DNA of 64,000 nucleotides, taken from positions 4,919,936-4,983,935 of the forward strand of contig CM076659.1 of NCBI GenBank assembly GCA_038496675.1. Reading direction: 5' to 3'. A model generated the notes under the pieces. That model was not told where the DNA came from. It saw only the letters and a program-made list of their open reading frames with translations, and did no database searches. Source of the DNA: Rachycentron canadum (Eukaryota > Chordata > Actinopteri > Carangiformes > Rachycentridae). Position 1 is the stretch's first letter. Every line of letters starts with the position of its first letter. Positions 36,991 through 49,392 of the stretch are shown in pieces. Both the position numbers and the translations under genes were made by a program.

Positions 36991-38305
36991 CAAGAGTGGA
37001 GAGGGGGGTTGCTAAAAAAGAGCATTGGTGCGCTACAAAGCTCCCTGCGTTATAAACAAGGAGAAAAACTAAATTAATAGATAAGATAAAAGTTAGATTC
37101 TGTCTGTGTGCTCAAGTCCAAAAAGTAATGTTTCACTGTATTGTATTTAAAATTGGAGTAGATTATTGTAAATAATGACTGAATGTGCACCATCTTCTCT
37201 TGTGGTGTCACTCATGGTAGACTGGGAGTGTGAGCAGGTCATGGCCCTGTCACTCCACAGTGCTTGAGGGTCCAGCCAGTAATCATGATCATTGACAAAC
37301 TAAAGGTTCAATTGGGCTAAATGGCCACTCTGACAAATCCTCTGATTCTTCTACTCATCTTCCCTTTCTTCCCGGACTCAGCCCATCACTTTCACAGCCC
37401 ATCTCATTCCCAGCTACTGGTTGAGCCGAGGCCCAGCTGTCCATCGAGCTGCTCTGCTGTGTGAATGACAAGGAGATGCAGTGAGAGGCACTGAACCGCT
37501 CAATGTGGAGGAGGTTCTTTGAAATCCTCCAGGTTCTTTTCTCTAAGCCCAGGCTGTGTAAAAGTCCATCCACGCCCTCCATTACTTCCCTCCTCCTTTG
37601 CTCACCAACCCCCTTAACCAATTCCCATTCGGGCTCTGTGAGCTGCTCACCCTTCCGTGCTCCCCTCCTGTGTAAAGAAGAGATGCTTTCCCACAATTCC
37701 CTGAAGATGTGTACTATCACAGGTCTATGGGTGGTATTTATTCAGAGTACACGGCATCCTTACCCTTATTTATGTGGCTTTAGTTCAGATGCTTCTCCCC
37801 AGCCATATGGCTTTGGGAACACAGAGATGTGGAGGTAAATGCCAGGATTAAGTTGAGGCAGCGAGCTATTTACAAACACACAACTCATCAATAGTTTGAC
37901 CCCGATGTCACAAGCTTTCTGTAAAACACAAAAACCACTTAGAGTACCTGAGGAAATAAAGAGGGTATTTAACCCAAGAGTTGAGCAGATTTCAGCCATC
38001 TGTTTTGAAGAGCTTAACCTCAGACAGACAGTCTTCCACTGTCTGAGGTGTTTAGTGACAAGAAGGAAAACCAAACAAGGGCCAGTAACAATGAGGCATG
38101 TCCAGCACTTCCCTCAATCTTTGCTTAGTGCATCTACTTCACAGGAGCCATATGTCTCAAAATTCCTGTTTCACTTTGTACTGAATAGGGGTGAACAGAC
38201 CATCTGGGGCAGTGGTAGTTTTCCTGTAATCCACTCAACCAGTAGATATCCAGTGAATCTAGAAAAACTAGAAACCAGCACTGGACTGGCTAAGCTACCT
38301 GCAAA

Positions 38306-38346
38306 TGTGTATGTGTGTGTGTGTGTGTGTGTATGTGTGTGTATGT
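38306..38346. repeat. (TG)n microsatellite with TA interruptions
   Basis: TG dinucleotides over 41 bases, interrupted by three TATG units. Confidence 0.9.
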
Positions 38347-38568
38347 AGCTGGGTTGCCAATTAATCATTACATGAGTCAATTTTACTTTGGTGCTTTCTG
38401 TCTTTCATCCCGTAGACTGAGCTTATTGAATGGTGCAATAATATTACAGTGATCATAACAACCTGAGAAACATGTTGCTCTGTAAAAAAAAGGGGTAAAC
38501 ATGGCGAGTTTCCTCTGACTCACAGGAAACAAAATTGTATGTATGTAGAGGCTATGCTTGTGTCATTT

Positions 38569-38633
38569 AAAAAAAAAAAAAAAAACAAAAAAAAAAACAA
38601 CCCAATTTAATTTTAAATTAAAAAAAAAAAAAA
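38569..38633. repeat. A-rich low-complexity block
   Basis: Three long A-runs separated by AAC, AACAACCC and AATTTAATTTTAAATT, about 65 bases in all. Confidence 0.9.
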
Positions 38634-40911
38634 GACTATTTCTATCATCTGGGTCATATTTCAAAGGCTGTTTTAAGGCTGTTACTCACAATGGGAAGAT
38701 GACTAGAGGAAACTAATTTGAGTGTTTCTTTATATCCTCAGATCTTCCATTAGTACCTGTCCTCAAACTGAAAAGTCACGCTGTTTTAAAATATATCAAA
38801 CTTGCATTAGACATTACTACTTTCTGTATTTTCTGTTATATTACACCCCTATCCACACAATTAAAAACCACATTCATCTTGAAATCTGCAGGCTGTGCAA
38901 CGGTGACATGTTTTCGGGGCTGTTGACAGGTGTCAAAGGGATTGTGTGCCATGAATGGCAAATGTCATGGTGAAGTGAGGGATTACACTGTATTACTTTC
39001 TGAATAATTCTTCAGAGCATTCTAGTGAAGGAGCGGTAATCTGCTGTGGCCAGACCCCATCTGGACTGACAGGAGCTTAGTTCCACAGCGTTCAGACCCT
39101 GTACTGCCCAAAAGAAAAACGCAGCCTTCCATGTCACAGTTCATCAGAGACCTAAAATTTGGCTATTCACCCCTGCTAATGAAAACGGCTCCCGATCCAC
39201 GCCACGCCACACCACCCCTGGCCCACAACCAAAGCAGAAAGCCGTGTTCATTATGAGGGAGTGGAAGTAACCTAATGTCAAGACCTGCCATGTGAAAAGA
39301 CAGCTGAGGATAGCTCTCAGAGATGGGGAGCCTGCTATTTTTCCTCAATTTCAGAGCTGTCTACAGCCTCGGGGACATAATAGCCATGTGTTTGATGTCC
39401 TATACCACTTTTCTCTCCATCACGACATAAAAGAAAAGAAATAACATCACTTTTCAGCCTGGCCCTTATTTATTCCCCATGTACTATTAAGCACGAATAT
39501 TGTAACACAGATATAGATATTGTAATATAGATAGAGAGAGAAATAGAGAGCTAGATATGTGTTAGATCTATGGTTTGTTGTCTCCGACTTTGACCATTTG
39601 TCTCTCATAACACTGCTCTGCACATAATGTTAGTAAACAAGACAGTTGAGCTCACGCTGTTGTTTTCCTGATTGTATGTCAATCTAGATAAGTGTGACAG
39701 CCAAAATGTAAATGTCCATGGACACATTACACTGACATCTGAGGGTAAATGGTAGGCAAACAGGAAAGGCTGTCATTTTTTTCACACTGTCAATTTTCCA
39801 AGCTCTCAAGAGAAGAAATTGGTCACATAATGACAGTTATCCATTTAGCAGACATAGCTGGATTAAAGCAAACTGATCATATAATTAGACTAGATAGTAT
39901 AAAAGGATGTTCTATTGACCCAAGTGTCAGATCAGGCTGATAAATGGAAACCTAAATTGGCAGCTTTGGAAGGTGGGATACTGTCTCTGGTCAAATGGCT
40001 CATTGATTATTTGATTATAGCACTCTGTTGTGATTAGTTGATAAGCAGAGTGGCTATTGGCCACAGAATCTGTTTGAGCTTGGCTGATTGACTAAAAGAC
40101 AGTGGATTCATCAGATTAGGTGAGTGGCTGTGAACAGGGATGAAAAAAAAAGGACTAATTTTGATCTCATGATGAGCCACTAGCTGACGATCTCAGAGAT
40201 TTATTATCAAATCATTTTCACATCTTGGTACATTGCATAAAAAAAACATGAGTCTCATACTGTGAGTGAGAATGACTGCAATAAAAACAATATCTCTGAA
40301 TGGAGCTCTGAGAGGTTTGTAGTGAGGTTGCCTGGGTCTTAGACATCTCCTCTGTCCAGGCTTTCGATGCCTGTTGACAGCCACAATACGAGTTGTAATA
40401 GCTAAGCATTCAGGGATCAAATTAATTCACCCCTCATGAAAACTTTATGAATACACTCTGAGGGGCTGAATATAAATGTGCATATTCTGCAGAGGTAGTA
40501 CACAGTGGAGGCAGACAAATGCCTTACAGTACAAATATTGTTGGATAATATTTGCCCTATTTTTACATATTATCCTGCTATTAAAATGATGATCATCTGG
40601 ATTACTACAGGAGCAAACCTCAGTTTTAATTGATGTAAGTGGATGAAAGTGCGTTAACTAGACAGAGAAATGTGACAGGTAACCTGCACATCTTATCTTG
40701 TACATTTTGCTTTGCTATCCTTGAACAACAAATGAGTTCAGTCCAGAAGTAAAAGCATTGCCCCCACAAAACCCTTTTCTTCACAGCAGTAGAATTCATC
40801 TCTTATCAACATCAAAAGATTTTCTTTATCCACTCATATTACTTTCAGTCATGTACAATAACAATCCAATTGAAATTATTTCATTTTAAGATTACCGAGG
40901 GGGGGATTCTT

Positions 40912-40913
<2 letters not shown>

Positions 40914-40948
<35 letters not shown>
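40914..40948. repeat. A35 homopolymer
   Basis: Uninterrupted run of 35 A. No AATAAA lies in the preceding 40 bases and no body of a SINE or LINE was recognised. Confidence 0.95.
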
Positions 40949-40951
<3 letters not shown>

Positions 40952-43900
40952 TATTTAATGGAAGTCTTTGTGGTTACAGTTACATGCGTGGCAGAATTTC
41001 CATAATATGTAGGATGCTCACATATACCAACCATCGCACACTGTTTATAATAACCCAGTTACGATCATATCCTAGTTGCTGGAAGCCTGAATATAAGAGC
41101 AGGGATATTATCTGGTATACAGAGGCATGTAAACACTTCCGCCCAATTACTGTTATGTTTTATGATAAGCGACAGTTTGAAATATATTGACAACTTCGTT
41201 TGGTCATGTACAGGAATATGTTAGAGAGGAATCCTTAGCAGCTACGCCAAATACTGTGAGGAAGAAAACATAGCAGTTTCAGTTTTTTGTAAAATATACA
41301 GGATTTCACCTAATAAAAGTGGAAAACTCCTTGTGAAACATGCACATATCCTTTTTTTTTTGCTTTAAAAAGTGGAGTGGGAGGATGAGGCATTTTGCTA
41401 AAAATGCAAAACAGTTTCAAAGAGAAACATAATGGATTGAGCCACTTGTAATTTCTCCCTGCTGTTGAATTACTGGGGGGAGAAAAGAGGAAAATGAGTT
41501 ATGGAGCATTAACCTCCTCATTCACAATTATCCCACCGCCTCTCTCTCTCTCTCACTCCATCTCTCTCTCAGTCTTGTATTACACACCACTTAATGGCAC
41601 CAAACTGACCGACGCTCCCTGGGGGCACCCTTCGTCAGCCAATTGCCTGATGGTATTTTTTTCACAACACCCCTCTCAATCCTAAGAGAGGGGTAAAGAA
41701 GCACCTTGATGATATCACTGATATTAAGTTTCAGAGAAGTCATTGCTCACGGTGTGAGAGGCAGGGGATAGGTGTGGGTGAGGAGAGGGTGGCTGGTCTG
41801 ATAAGAATCTTTTTGTCTCAGAGTGATGACCTGCACTGCCAGGTCAACATCCTGGAGAGCTAACTGGTGTGAGGCATTTTTCAACCTTGGAAAGGTGTTG
41901 AGACACTGAAGGGTGGTGTGGAGAGAGCTATTGAGTTACTGTGATGGGTGCACGTTTGCCTGATGGCCTGAGGCATTAGTAAGGCAATAAGAGGGCCAGG
42001 GGCTCCAGTCTTTCTCCCACTGCTGCCTGGTTTGTATCAAGCGTGACATCTGCCCTCTCACACATGACTCTAAGACAACAGTTAAGGACTAATATTGATC
42101 CAAATTTCAGTCCTCACATGCAAGATTCCCACTAGCACGAGGAGAAGGATCCTGAACTTAACAGTCTAAAGTACAGTGAAACAGCTAAATGTTAGAAAGT
42201 AAAGCTAAGCCGTGAAATCCTGACATGTGTATAGTACACCAAATCTTTATATGCTTTGCGGCTCATATGCTACACAAGCAGGAATACAGCAATACCATCA
42301 AACTGATTACTGATTAAGCTTTTATTACACCACAATCCAATAATATGGGAATTATTAAGACTCCAGCTTCTTGGCCATCCATTCCAAGTAACTTTAATAA
42401 AGCCTCTTTGCCAAAGTCGTTTCGGCCGCTGTCTCCTAGCAGCCAACTAATTGAGAAAACTGATGAGCCCCGTTAGCTTCCAAGAAAGCCCTTTTGTTCT
42501 ACCTGCTTTCTAATTCCTTGCGAGTCTCCATCTTTGTCCACTCAACGCTAATTCAGCATTTCTCAGGCATATGAGCGCCCGATTACCTCCCAGTGGTCAG
42601 GAGGAAAATGTAGGGAAGTCTTGTAATTTGGAAACTTCTGACCATCTATCCTGTAACCTTGAATCATACTTTGTGCATTGTTTTTAAAACAGACTGGGTC
42701 AAATGAGAGGTTAAAGCTCTATGGTTAATTCTGAAAAGATGCTGTAAAACTCCTATGTTTTATATTGAGTTCCACAATATTAAAAACACAGGTTATTCAA
42801 CGGTATAACAAGTTTATAATGGCCTTAAAACATGTCTTTTTTAGAACAGCCTAGTTTAATAAGCTGTAAACCATAAAAGAACTCCATTTGTTTGGATTGA
42901 CAGAGCTCATCATTGTTTTTGTCTCAATGTTTAATGCATTTACTCAGTTTCACACCGACAACAAAATAGCAAGACAAAATCTGAATTAAAAATGAAAAGA
43001 TTTCACTTACTGACAACTCCCCGAATTTAACCACTTCTATTAGCATCACCCTTTAAAAACCAACGCTGCTTGCAAACTAATATTGTTGCTCATAACCAGT
43101 AAATGCAAAATCAAGTGAGGAATGACAGGGTTGATAAACACAATATAAACAGAAAGACACCAAGGCTCCTCATCGCGAACACGTAAACAGCACATGAAAC
43201 AAGCATAACATTAAATGTCCTGTGGGGAATGGAGCAGTTAGTAGACACCAGCAGGTATTTACTTGATCTTTTTACAGTAGTGCTTTCACTTTAATTGCTG
43301 TCTGAATGATGAAGCACCGGAACATTTCTTGTGCTCTCTGATCAATCTGACATATTGGCTAATGAAATAAAAGCTCCAACATTCTCTCAAGCTTCGTTGT
43401 CATCTCCTTTTGGGCCGTAAAAGAAAGTTGGTGAAATGTGCAATGATAAACACCCATAAAGCCCTGACTCATTTTAGTGAGAGGCCATTATGGTCCCATC
43501 CTGAGATGTGCTTTCATTCTCTGACAGTTAGTGAGATTCTTCTCATCTATAAAACATGCAGGTTACGTTGAGAGGTAGCTGTAAACTGCCAGTTTGCTCA
43601 TTTAGTAATATCTGGGGAGTGTAGCTATCAGGTATTCATCTTCCGCCTCCTGGCCTCTTGCTGTGGCCCTGACTGGGAGGACACTGCCTCTCACTCATAA
43701 ATGTACAAATGAATGGGTAAAACCTCCTGTCCATCTACCACCACTCCAACAAATTGTTTTATTAGCTCTGCCACCACTGAAATGGCTTAGTATTGAATTC
43801 TTTTTGTTTCCCATGCTGTGGAAGATGAAATAATTATGTCACATTTGTCAAAAACTGTCACATTTGCCACTTCACTGAAGTCTCTTGAAGGACAAGCCTG

Positions 43901-45829
43901 TATATTAAATTATTTAGACCTGAATGCTGGTTATATAGCAAGATGGTGAATTTGGTACTAAAGTGACTGCGAGAAACCTAAAAATCCTCCATTTGTAACA
44001 TCCAGTGCGTTTTTAGTTTGGCTAATTGTTAATGACTTCAAACCCAGCTTTGCTTCATTCAGGTTGTCTGCTTCACTCACTGTGCCCGTGGGACACATAG
44101 CCAGAGACCCAGAAAACTTTGCTAATTGAAAAAGTACACAGCGTCAAATATACAGCCATCTATCTTGCCTTTGTGCAATAACAATGCAATCAAAGGGTAA
44201 GTGCATGGAAGAATATGTTTACCACTAATTGCAATTGAGTGCATTTCACTAATGAAGCCCAGACATGACCCGAATGTTCGCCTATGTGCAAAATATTGTG
44301 TGGGCATTTATGAATGCTTGGCCTTTGCAGCTGTTGGTGTCAGATGCCAACATACTCCTTTGTTTTGATTATTAACATACCTTTTAACCCACAAAGCTAT
44401 TTTTACAAAGTCTTTGGCCCTTTGCCGGAGGAAAGGGAAAAAAGTAATGGAACGCACACTCAAGAAATGCAGACAGGACTGGTGCATTGTCCCATGCACC
44501 ATTTGGCAGCATAAACCACAGGCCTGTTGTCTTTTATGATGATTAATGTCCAAGCACACAGGTTTTCAAGACCTCTCCATCAACTCTCTGGTTGCAGAAA
44601 CTTACAGAGCCTGAAAAACAATGTGTGCACATGTATCTTGTCCGTCCTCACACCCAACAGCCTACTATGAAAGAAGAACATGTCTCAGACAAGGACAAGG
44701 CCCTTAAGTAGATTCTTCACGGAGGAGAGCAGCACAGATTTGAGAGATGGGGCAAAGGGGAAAACAAAATTTCCTCTCGGGCAACTCATACGCTTTAAAT
44801 ATCCCTGATTATAAAGCAAAAAGTGGGAAACACACAGACCCCAGTTGCTAAGTTGAAAACGTGAGCAAAGTTTTGATGAGAAACATTTCATTGTAAATTA
44901 CCATGAAGTTAGCAACTATAAAACCTCTGTAGTATTTCACCCATCATTGTGGGAGCCTTCAAAAAAAAAAAAGCAGGAGATGAGACTGTTAAGGACTCTC
45001 ATCTCAACACTCTGCAGAAACAACATCAGATGATTACCACTGCTCATGCCATGACTTCCAGCAGCTCCATAGCTCTGGGTCAAATGAAACTATAATATGC
45101 TGACAGTATTGTAGCATGTGCAGCTCTAACGGATGTCTATTTGATCTTAAGTGACAGAAAAACCATGAGTAAATGAGCGATAGCAACTGAAATTGGATTG
45201 CGCTACGGCACACAAGATAATTGCCTCCACAGAGTAATTGCGCTGATTCAGAAATTAACATCAAGAATATTGTCAATGGTGCCGCCTGGAGTTTTGAGGA
45301 AATTCAATAGTAAATCATGAGCAAGAGTTGTAGAGAAATAAACAATTACTTTTGACTAGTTTGACTAGTTCCAACAGAAATTTGAATAATCTAAGAATAC
45401 AGCAGTATACAAAACTACTATCTCCCTAAATTCAAATAAAAATACCTGTAAAACAGATTAAATGTCATCCTTTGTAACAGACATTTTCTTGAAAGAAACT
45501 GTCATAAAAAAGAAACCGTTAATATCTAAATATGTTGACATACCACAGCAGACGGTTGTGACTGAGACACCAGCTGGTGTTTAGAGTGAAAGCCTAAACC
45601 TAGTTTACCATAATGAAGCTCTCAGAGGGAGGCAGTGCACTCCCCATGCCGTGCTGCTTTACTTGGCTTCTTAACACTTCCAAACCTCAAACATACGCAC
45701 ACGGATTTTTGGGACAAACAAGATCTCCCTGGTCTCTACTACAAAGTGGCACTGGGTGTGTTTACACAGCTTGACTTAAAAATAAATTAATAAGATTTAC
45801 GTTTTTATGCCAACTTGTATGAGTTTAAC

Positions 45830-45858
<29 letters not shown>
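45830..45858. repeat. A29 homopolymer
   Basis: Uninterrupted run of 29 A. An AATAAA word lies about 45 bases upstream, too far for ordinary cleavage spacing, so a retrotransposition origin is possible but not shown. Confidence 0.95.
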
Positions 45859-45862
<4 letters not shown>

Positions 45863-46258
45863 TGTATGCAGTGCCAAGGATTGGTGAACATAATTTTGCC
45901 CCCTCTCTGTTGGATATTGTTTATTTGTGTATTTAGAGCTTGCTTGAAGGCACTTGAATTAAAATGTGTTTTTTACGGTTAACAGCAAGCATTACAGTAT
46001 CTATTACCACTCCCCATAACTATCACATAACCCTTAACTTATTTCCACATTTTGAATCTAGGCTGTGCTGACTTGTCACAAAAGGACAGTGGATTTTACT
46101 CATTGTTTTGAATCACATCAATCCTCCGTCAGCTGACAACCTCCGCTTCCTTCTCTACTTCAGGTCCGTTTCATCACAGGCACACAAAAGCCAACGTCTC
46201 TCATTTGGGGGATAGCCCGCCAGTCAGTCAAACCTAGCTTCTTACAGCAAGTTTTAAA

Positions 46259-46456
46259 ATGCCTAAAAGCTGTAGTGTCCCAGGACACAAAATCCAGATC
46301 TCTGGTTTTTCATACTGGCAAATCCCCAAACAGTATCTCAGAGAAGAGTCAGAGAGCCTGTTTTTAAGCAATCAGCTGCCTCAGGCAAACAGTGGAATCC
46401 TGTTTCACACACCGAGCATAAGAATAAAGCAAAAAGTTACAATTTATTACTGGTAA
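46259..46456 (+). pseudogene. Decayed THAP-domain N-terminal fragment
   Basis: The frame opens MPKSCSVPGHKIQ and continues SGFSYWQIPKQ. THAP zinc-finger proteins and THAP-bearing transposases typically begin MPKxCxVxGC, followed by a short loop and an aromatic-x-hP block (such as FYRIPK). The start, Cys5, the glycine and the IPK block are kept. The second zinc ligand, normally Cys about four residues after the first, reads His, and the downstream C-x2-H part (the usual CSEHF) is absent. The frame ends after 65 residues without the rest of the domain. It is therefore a relic, perhaps of a P-element-like transposon or a retrocopy of a THAP gene. A match by chance remains possible. Confidence 0.45.
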
Positions 46457-47275
46457 AAAGAAGGGGTGTTTGTTTTGAAGTCTTGTTATTCTCATCCCTC
46501 TTTCCCTTATGTTGTCAGCCTCCGCTGTTTGGAAATTAAGTTTATTCTGCCTCTTTGCTTACGATGCATCCCACGTGTTTTTAGAGTCAGTGTGGATTAT
46601 CTATGGAAATGTAAACAGGGCTATTTAGAAGAGATGCACTGAAAACTATGACAGGGTCACTTTATTGCATTTTGACCTCACCTGTTTCATGTTCCCTTCA
46701 AAATGTCCTGCTCAGAAGTGATGAACCATTTCCTCCTTGGGTTGGATGAAGCATTACACAGGGCACAAGCATCAATGAAAACAGAGCTTGACCTTCTGCT
46801 TCTCCTTCCATCCTGCTGGTCTGAGCTGACATGCCTCCTCATTAATTTCAGGAGCACAGGCAGCATTAATTGGCCAACAGTTAATTGAATTGCCTTCTAA
46901 ATGGAAATCACTGTGCAGGTTATTTTCAGGACATACTAGTGTTCCTGTGTAATGTAAAACACTTACAGAAACAACCATCACAGGTTACTATGTCTGTGTT
47001 ATGTCCACCACATCTGTAGTGTTTTATTTCCACCCATTTACACACATTAGTGTACATGGTATTCCAAATGCATCTCAATATAATTCAATCAAATACGACA
47101 GTAGTGCCAAGTGAGTCCTGCTGCAGTGCTGTTCTGCTGGACATTTTCATATTGTTGACTTGAAATTTAATGTGAGGGCTTTGATGCCACCATTACATCA
47201 GTAACCTTTATAAGGATCCGTGGCACTATGATTTTCTAGCACACACAATCCTATCATCTTCTGTTTTGCAGAGAC

Positions 47276-47320
47276 TTACAGGTATGTGACCATCTCTGAT
47301 TACAGGTATGTGACCATCTC
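47276..47320. repeat. Short tandem duplication, period 24
   Basis: TTACAGGTATGTGACCATCT occurs at 47276-47295 and again at 47300-47319, identical, with TGA/A-type spacer bases between. The ACAG|GTATGT core resembles a splice donor in both copies, but no exon adjoins it. Confidence 0.9.
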
Positions 47321-48714
47321 AACGAGGATAAAGGAAGAGAGGGAGGGGATATGTCAGAGTAAGTCATTTGCAATATTCAGGCTCAAAGGGCAGTCAAGTC
47401 TGATATACACTGCCAAATGTTTACCTGTTCTGTAACCATGTGCAATGGCTTGCATCAGATGGTAAGCTCTGAGAAGTTATTTTGCTAAGCACAAGATAGG
47501 CAAAATGTTTTAACACTGTGTTTTGTATTAATTCAACTGTTACATTTCAATTTGTAATTCATGTGTAATTGAGAGAGTACAGTGATATGACAATTAGCAA
47601 GAATAATAGAGCCTACAGTTAGCAGTAAAACATATTTTTGTGAGGTGAAGTAATTGCTTTTCGCTATGAATACATGAAATTGTACTCTAAGGGTTGTGGT
47701 TGCCTTTGTGGTCTGTGGAATTACACTTTCATGTTGTGTGGATTGTGGATGTAGTTTGAACTAAGCAGCTAATTAAATGTCCAAGTTTGAATCTACAGCA
47801 ATGAATGTGGAAAGAGCAAAGTGCCAGCAATAAATGTATTTTATTGTACCTGTCCAAAGATTGTAATTAGTTATACACACACCTGGATTCTTATATTCAA
47901 AAATGAGGCTGTTGTTGTTACAGAAACTATAGTCATATAAACACTGAATGTAGTGTTTTATAACTCCTTTCATTCTTATGCAGCAGCCCATATGTCACTT
48001 TCTCAGTGCAGCAACTCCCTTGAGCTATAGTTATCTATAATAGACATATGTAATAAAGTCACACTTAAAACAAGAGACAAACAAGGAATCTCATTAGGGC
48101 AGAGATCCAACAAAAATGTCTTGTAAGGAGGCAACAGCTGATATCATGGAGTTAAATGTTAAAATTATAATACAGCTTTGTCATTTTCTGTTTAGGCTTG
48201 ACAACAAGGCATTTTAGCCTTGAGTCAATGGTTTTCTGTTGTTGTGCTATGTAAGAAATGCAAACAGGAGTGGAAGGGGAGTAGGGAAGACAATAGCTAT
48301 ACAAAGTTGTAAAAGGTACCAAGTCTGAAGAACACACACACACAGTTTTGCAAGCCTTTGGACGTACAGTATGAAGCCACCTTGTTCCGTTCCATTTTTA
48401 CCATCACGCCTAAGACACCCATGACAAACGCACCTACAACTGTAATGTGCTGTGTTTCATCAACAACACGACACGTCCCCTGGGGGACTGTGGCGGCTGG
48501 AGGTTGGCCATGTGGTGCTTGATTATCCAGGGAACATGGGAAATTAAATCTGTTGAGAGAATACACAGCGCTCTCCTGAGAATCTTCTGCCTGTTATAAC
48601 TTCCTTCTTCCTTCCTGTTCTTTCCCTTCACCTGTCAGCTTTTCAAAGCATATCTATAAATATACAGTGTCTTTGCACCTTGTCTTCATGTTTGTCTAAG
48701 TGGCACAACCCACG

Positions 48715-48747
<33 letters not shown>
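48715..48747. repeat. A33 homopolymer
   Basis: Uninterrupted run of 33 A with no canonical poly(A) hexamer shortly upstream. Confidence 0.95.
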
Positions 48748-48749
<2 letters not shown>

Positions 48750-49360
48750 TGGATGACATGCACAAGATTTTCTCCTCTACTTTATGCTCTTCCACATTCA
48801 TCCACAGCGAATCATATTTTTCCAAATCAATTAACACCTGCTCATAGCAGGATAGACAAGAAAAAGAGGATGGCGGATCGCTTCCTTAGTGCACATATCA
48901 AAAGGTAGGCCTGCGTGGAGGCTGCTTCGGAGCTGCCTATTTACAACAGCCTGAGTTTCAGCCACTTGAGATATAATTAGCTAAAGCATAACACAATAAT
49001 GAAGTAACCTAGATATAGCTTATAGTGCAGGGAGGTTCCATGGCTCTCCAGACAAGGTAACATCTAATTTCATGTTTTGTGTATTTTATCTATTTTTCAC
49101 CACAACTGTGTTTTGTTCAACCCATATTTCAATCTATTGTTCTCTGCATAGTTTAATGTAATACCTAATGTACTGTTGTCGTCCTGTGGTTGAGATCCAA
49201 GGTCATAACCCTGCTCAAGCAAAACTGGAGCATTGGTTTTGTGTGTCTCTCGCACAGCAGACAAAAACGCCCAATACCACCCACAATATTGGGAATTCTG
49301 TTCCATCACAAAGACTGTGTTGGCTTCGCCTTATTGGGAACCTTAATCTGCTTTGTTTGT

Positions 49361-49392
49361 GTGGAGGTGGTGGAGGTGGTGGTTGGGGGGGG
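49361..49392 (+). repeat. G-rich GGW/GGT tract, possible G-quadruplex
   Basis: GTGGAGGTGGTGGAGGTGG followed by TGG and an eight-G run. There are many closely spaced GG steps on one strand. It is on the non-template strand for macrod2 antisense transcription only if read from flrt3's direction; effect unknown. Confidence 0.6.

Larger units (their letters stand above)
36991..46258. other. macrod2 intron: no gene seen; simple repeats
   Basis: No exon was recognised. Simple repeats are (TG)n at 38306-38346, an A-rich block at 38569-38633, A35 at 40914-40948, a CT-rich run at 41537-41575 and A29 at 45830-45858. The stretches 42360-42620 and 43260-43560 are complex, non-repetitive and carry TAAT/ATTAG-type words; they are candidate conserved non-coding DNA. 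Frames of 111 and 150 codons at 37503-37838 and 37896-38348 lack motifs, and the latter runs into the TG microsatellite. Confidence 0.65.

Noticed and set aside
37503..38348. Two + strand frames of 111 and 150 codons
   Set aside because: No motifs; the second ends in the TG microsatellite.
41150..41360. Possible transposon piece ending GTGAAACATGCACATATCC
   Set aside because: The phrase seemed familiar from fish repeats, but no borders or second copy in the window support it.
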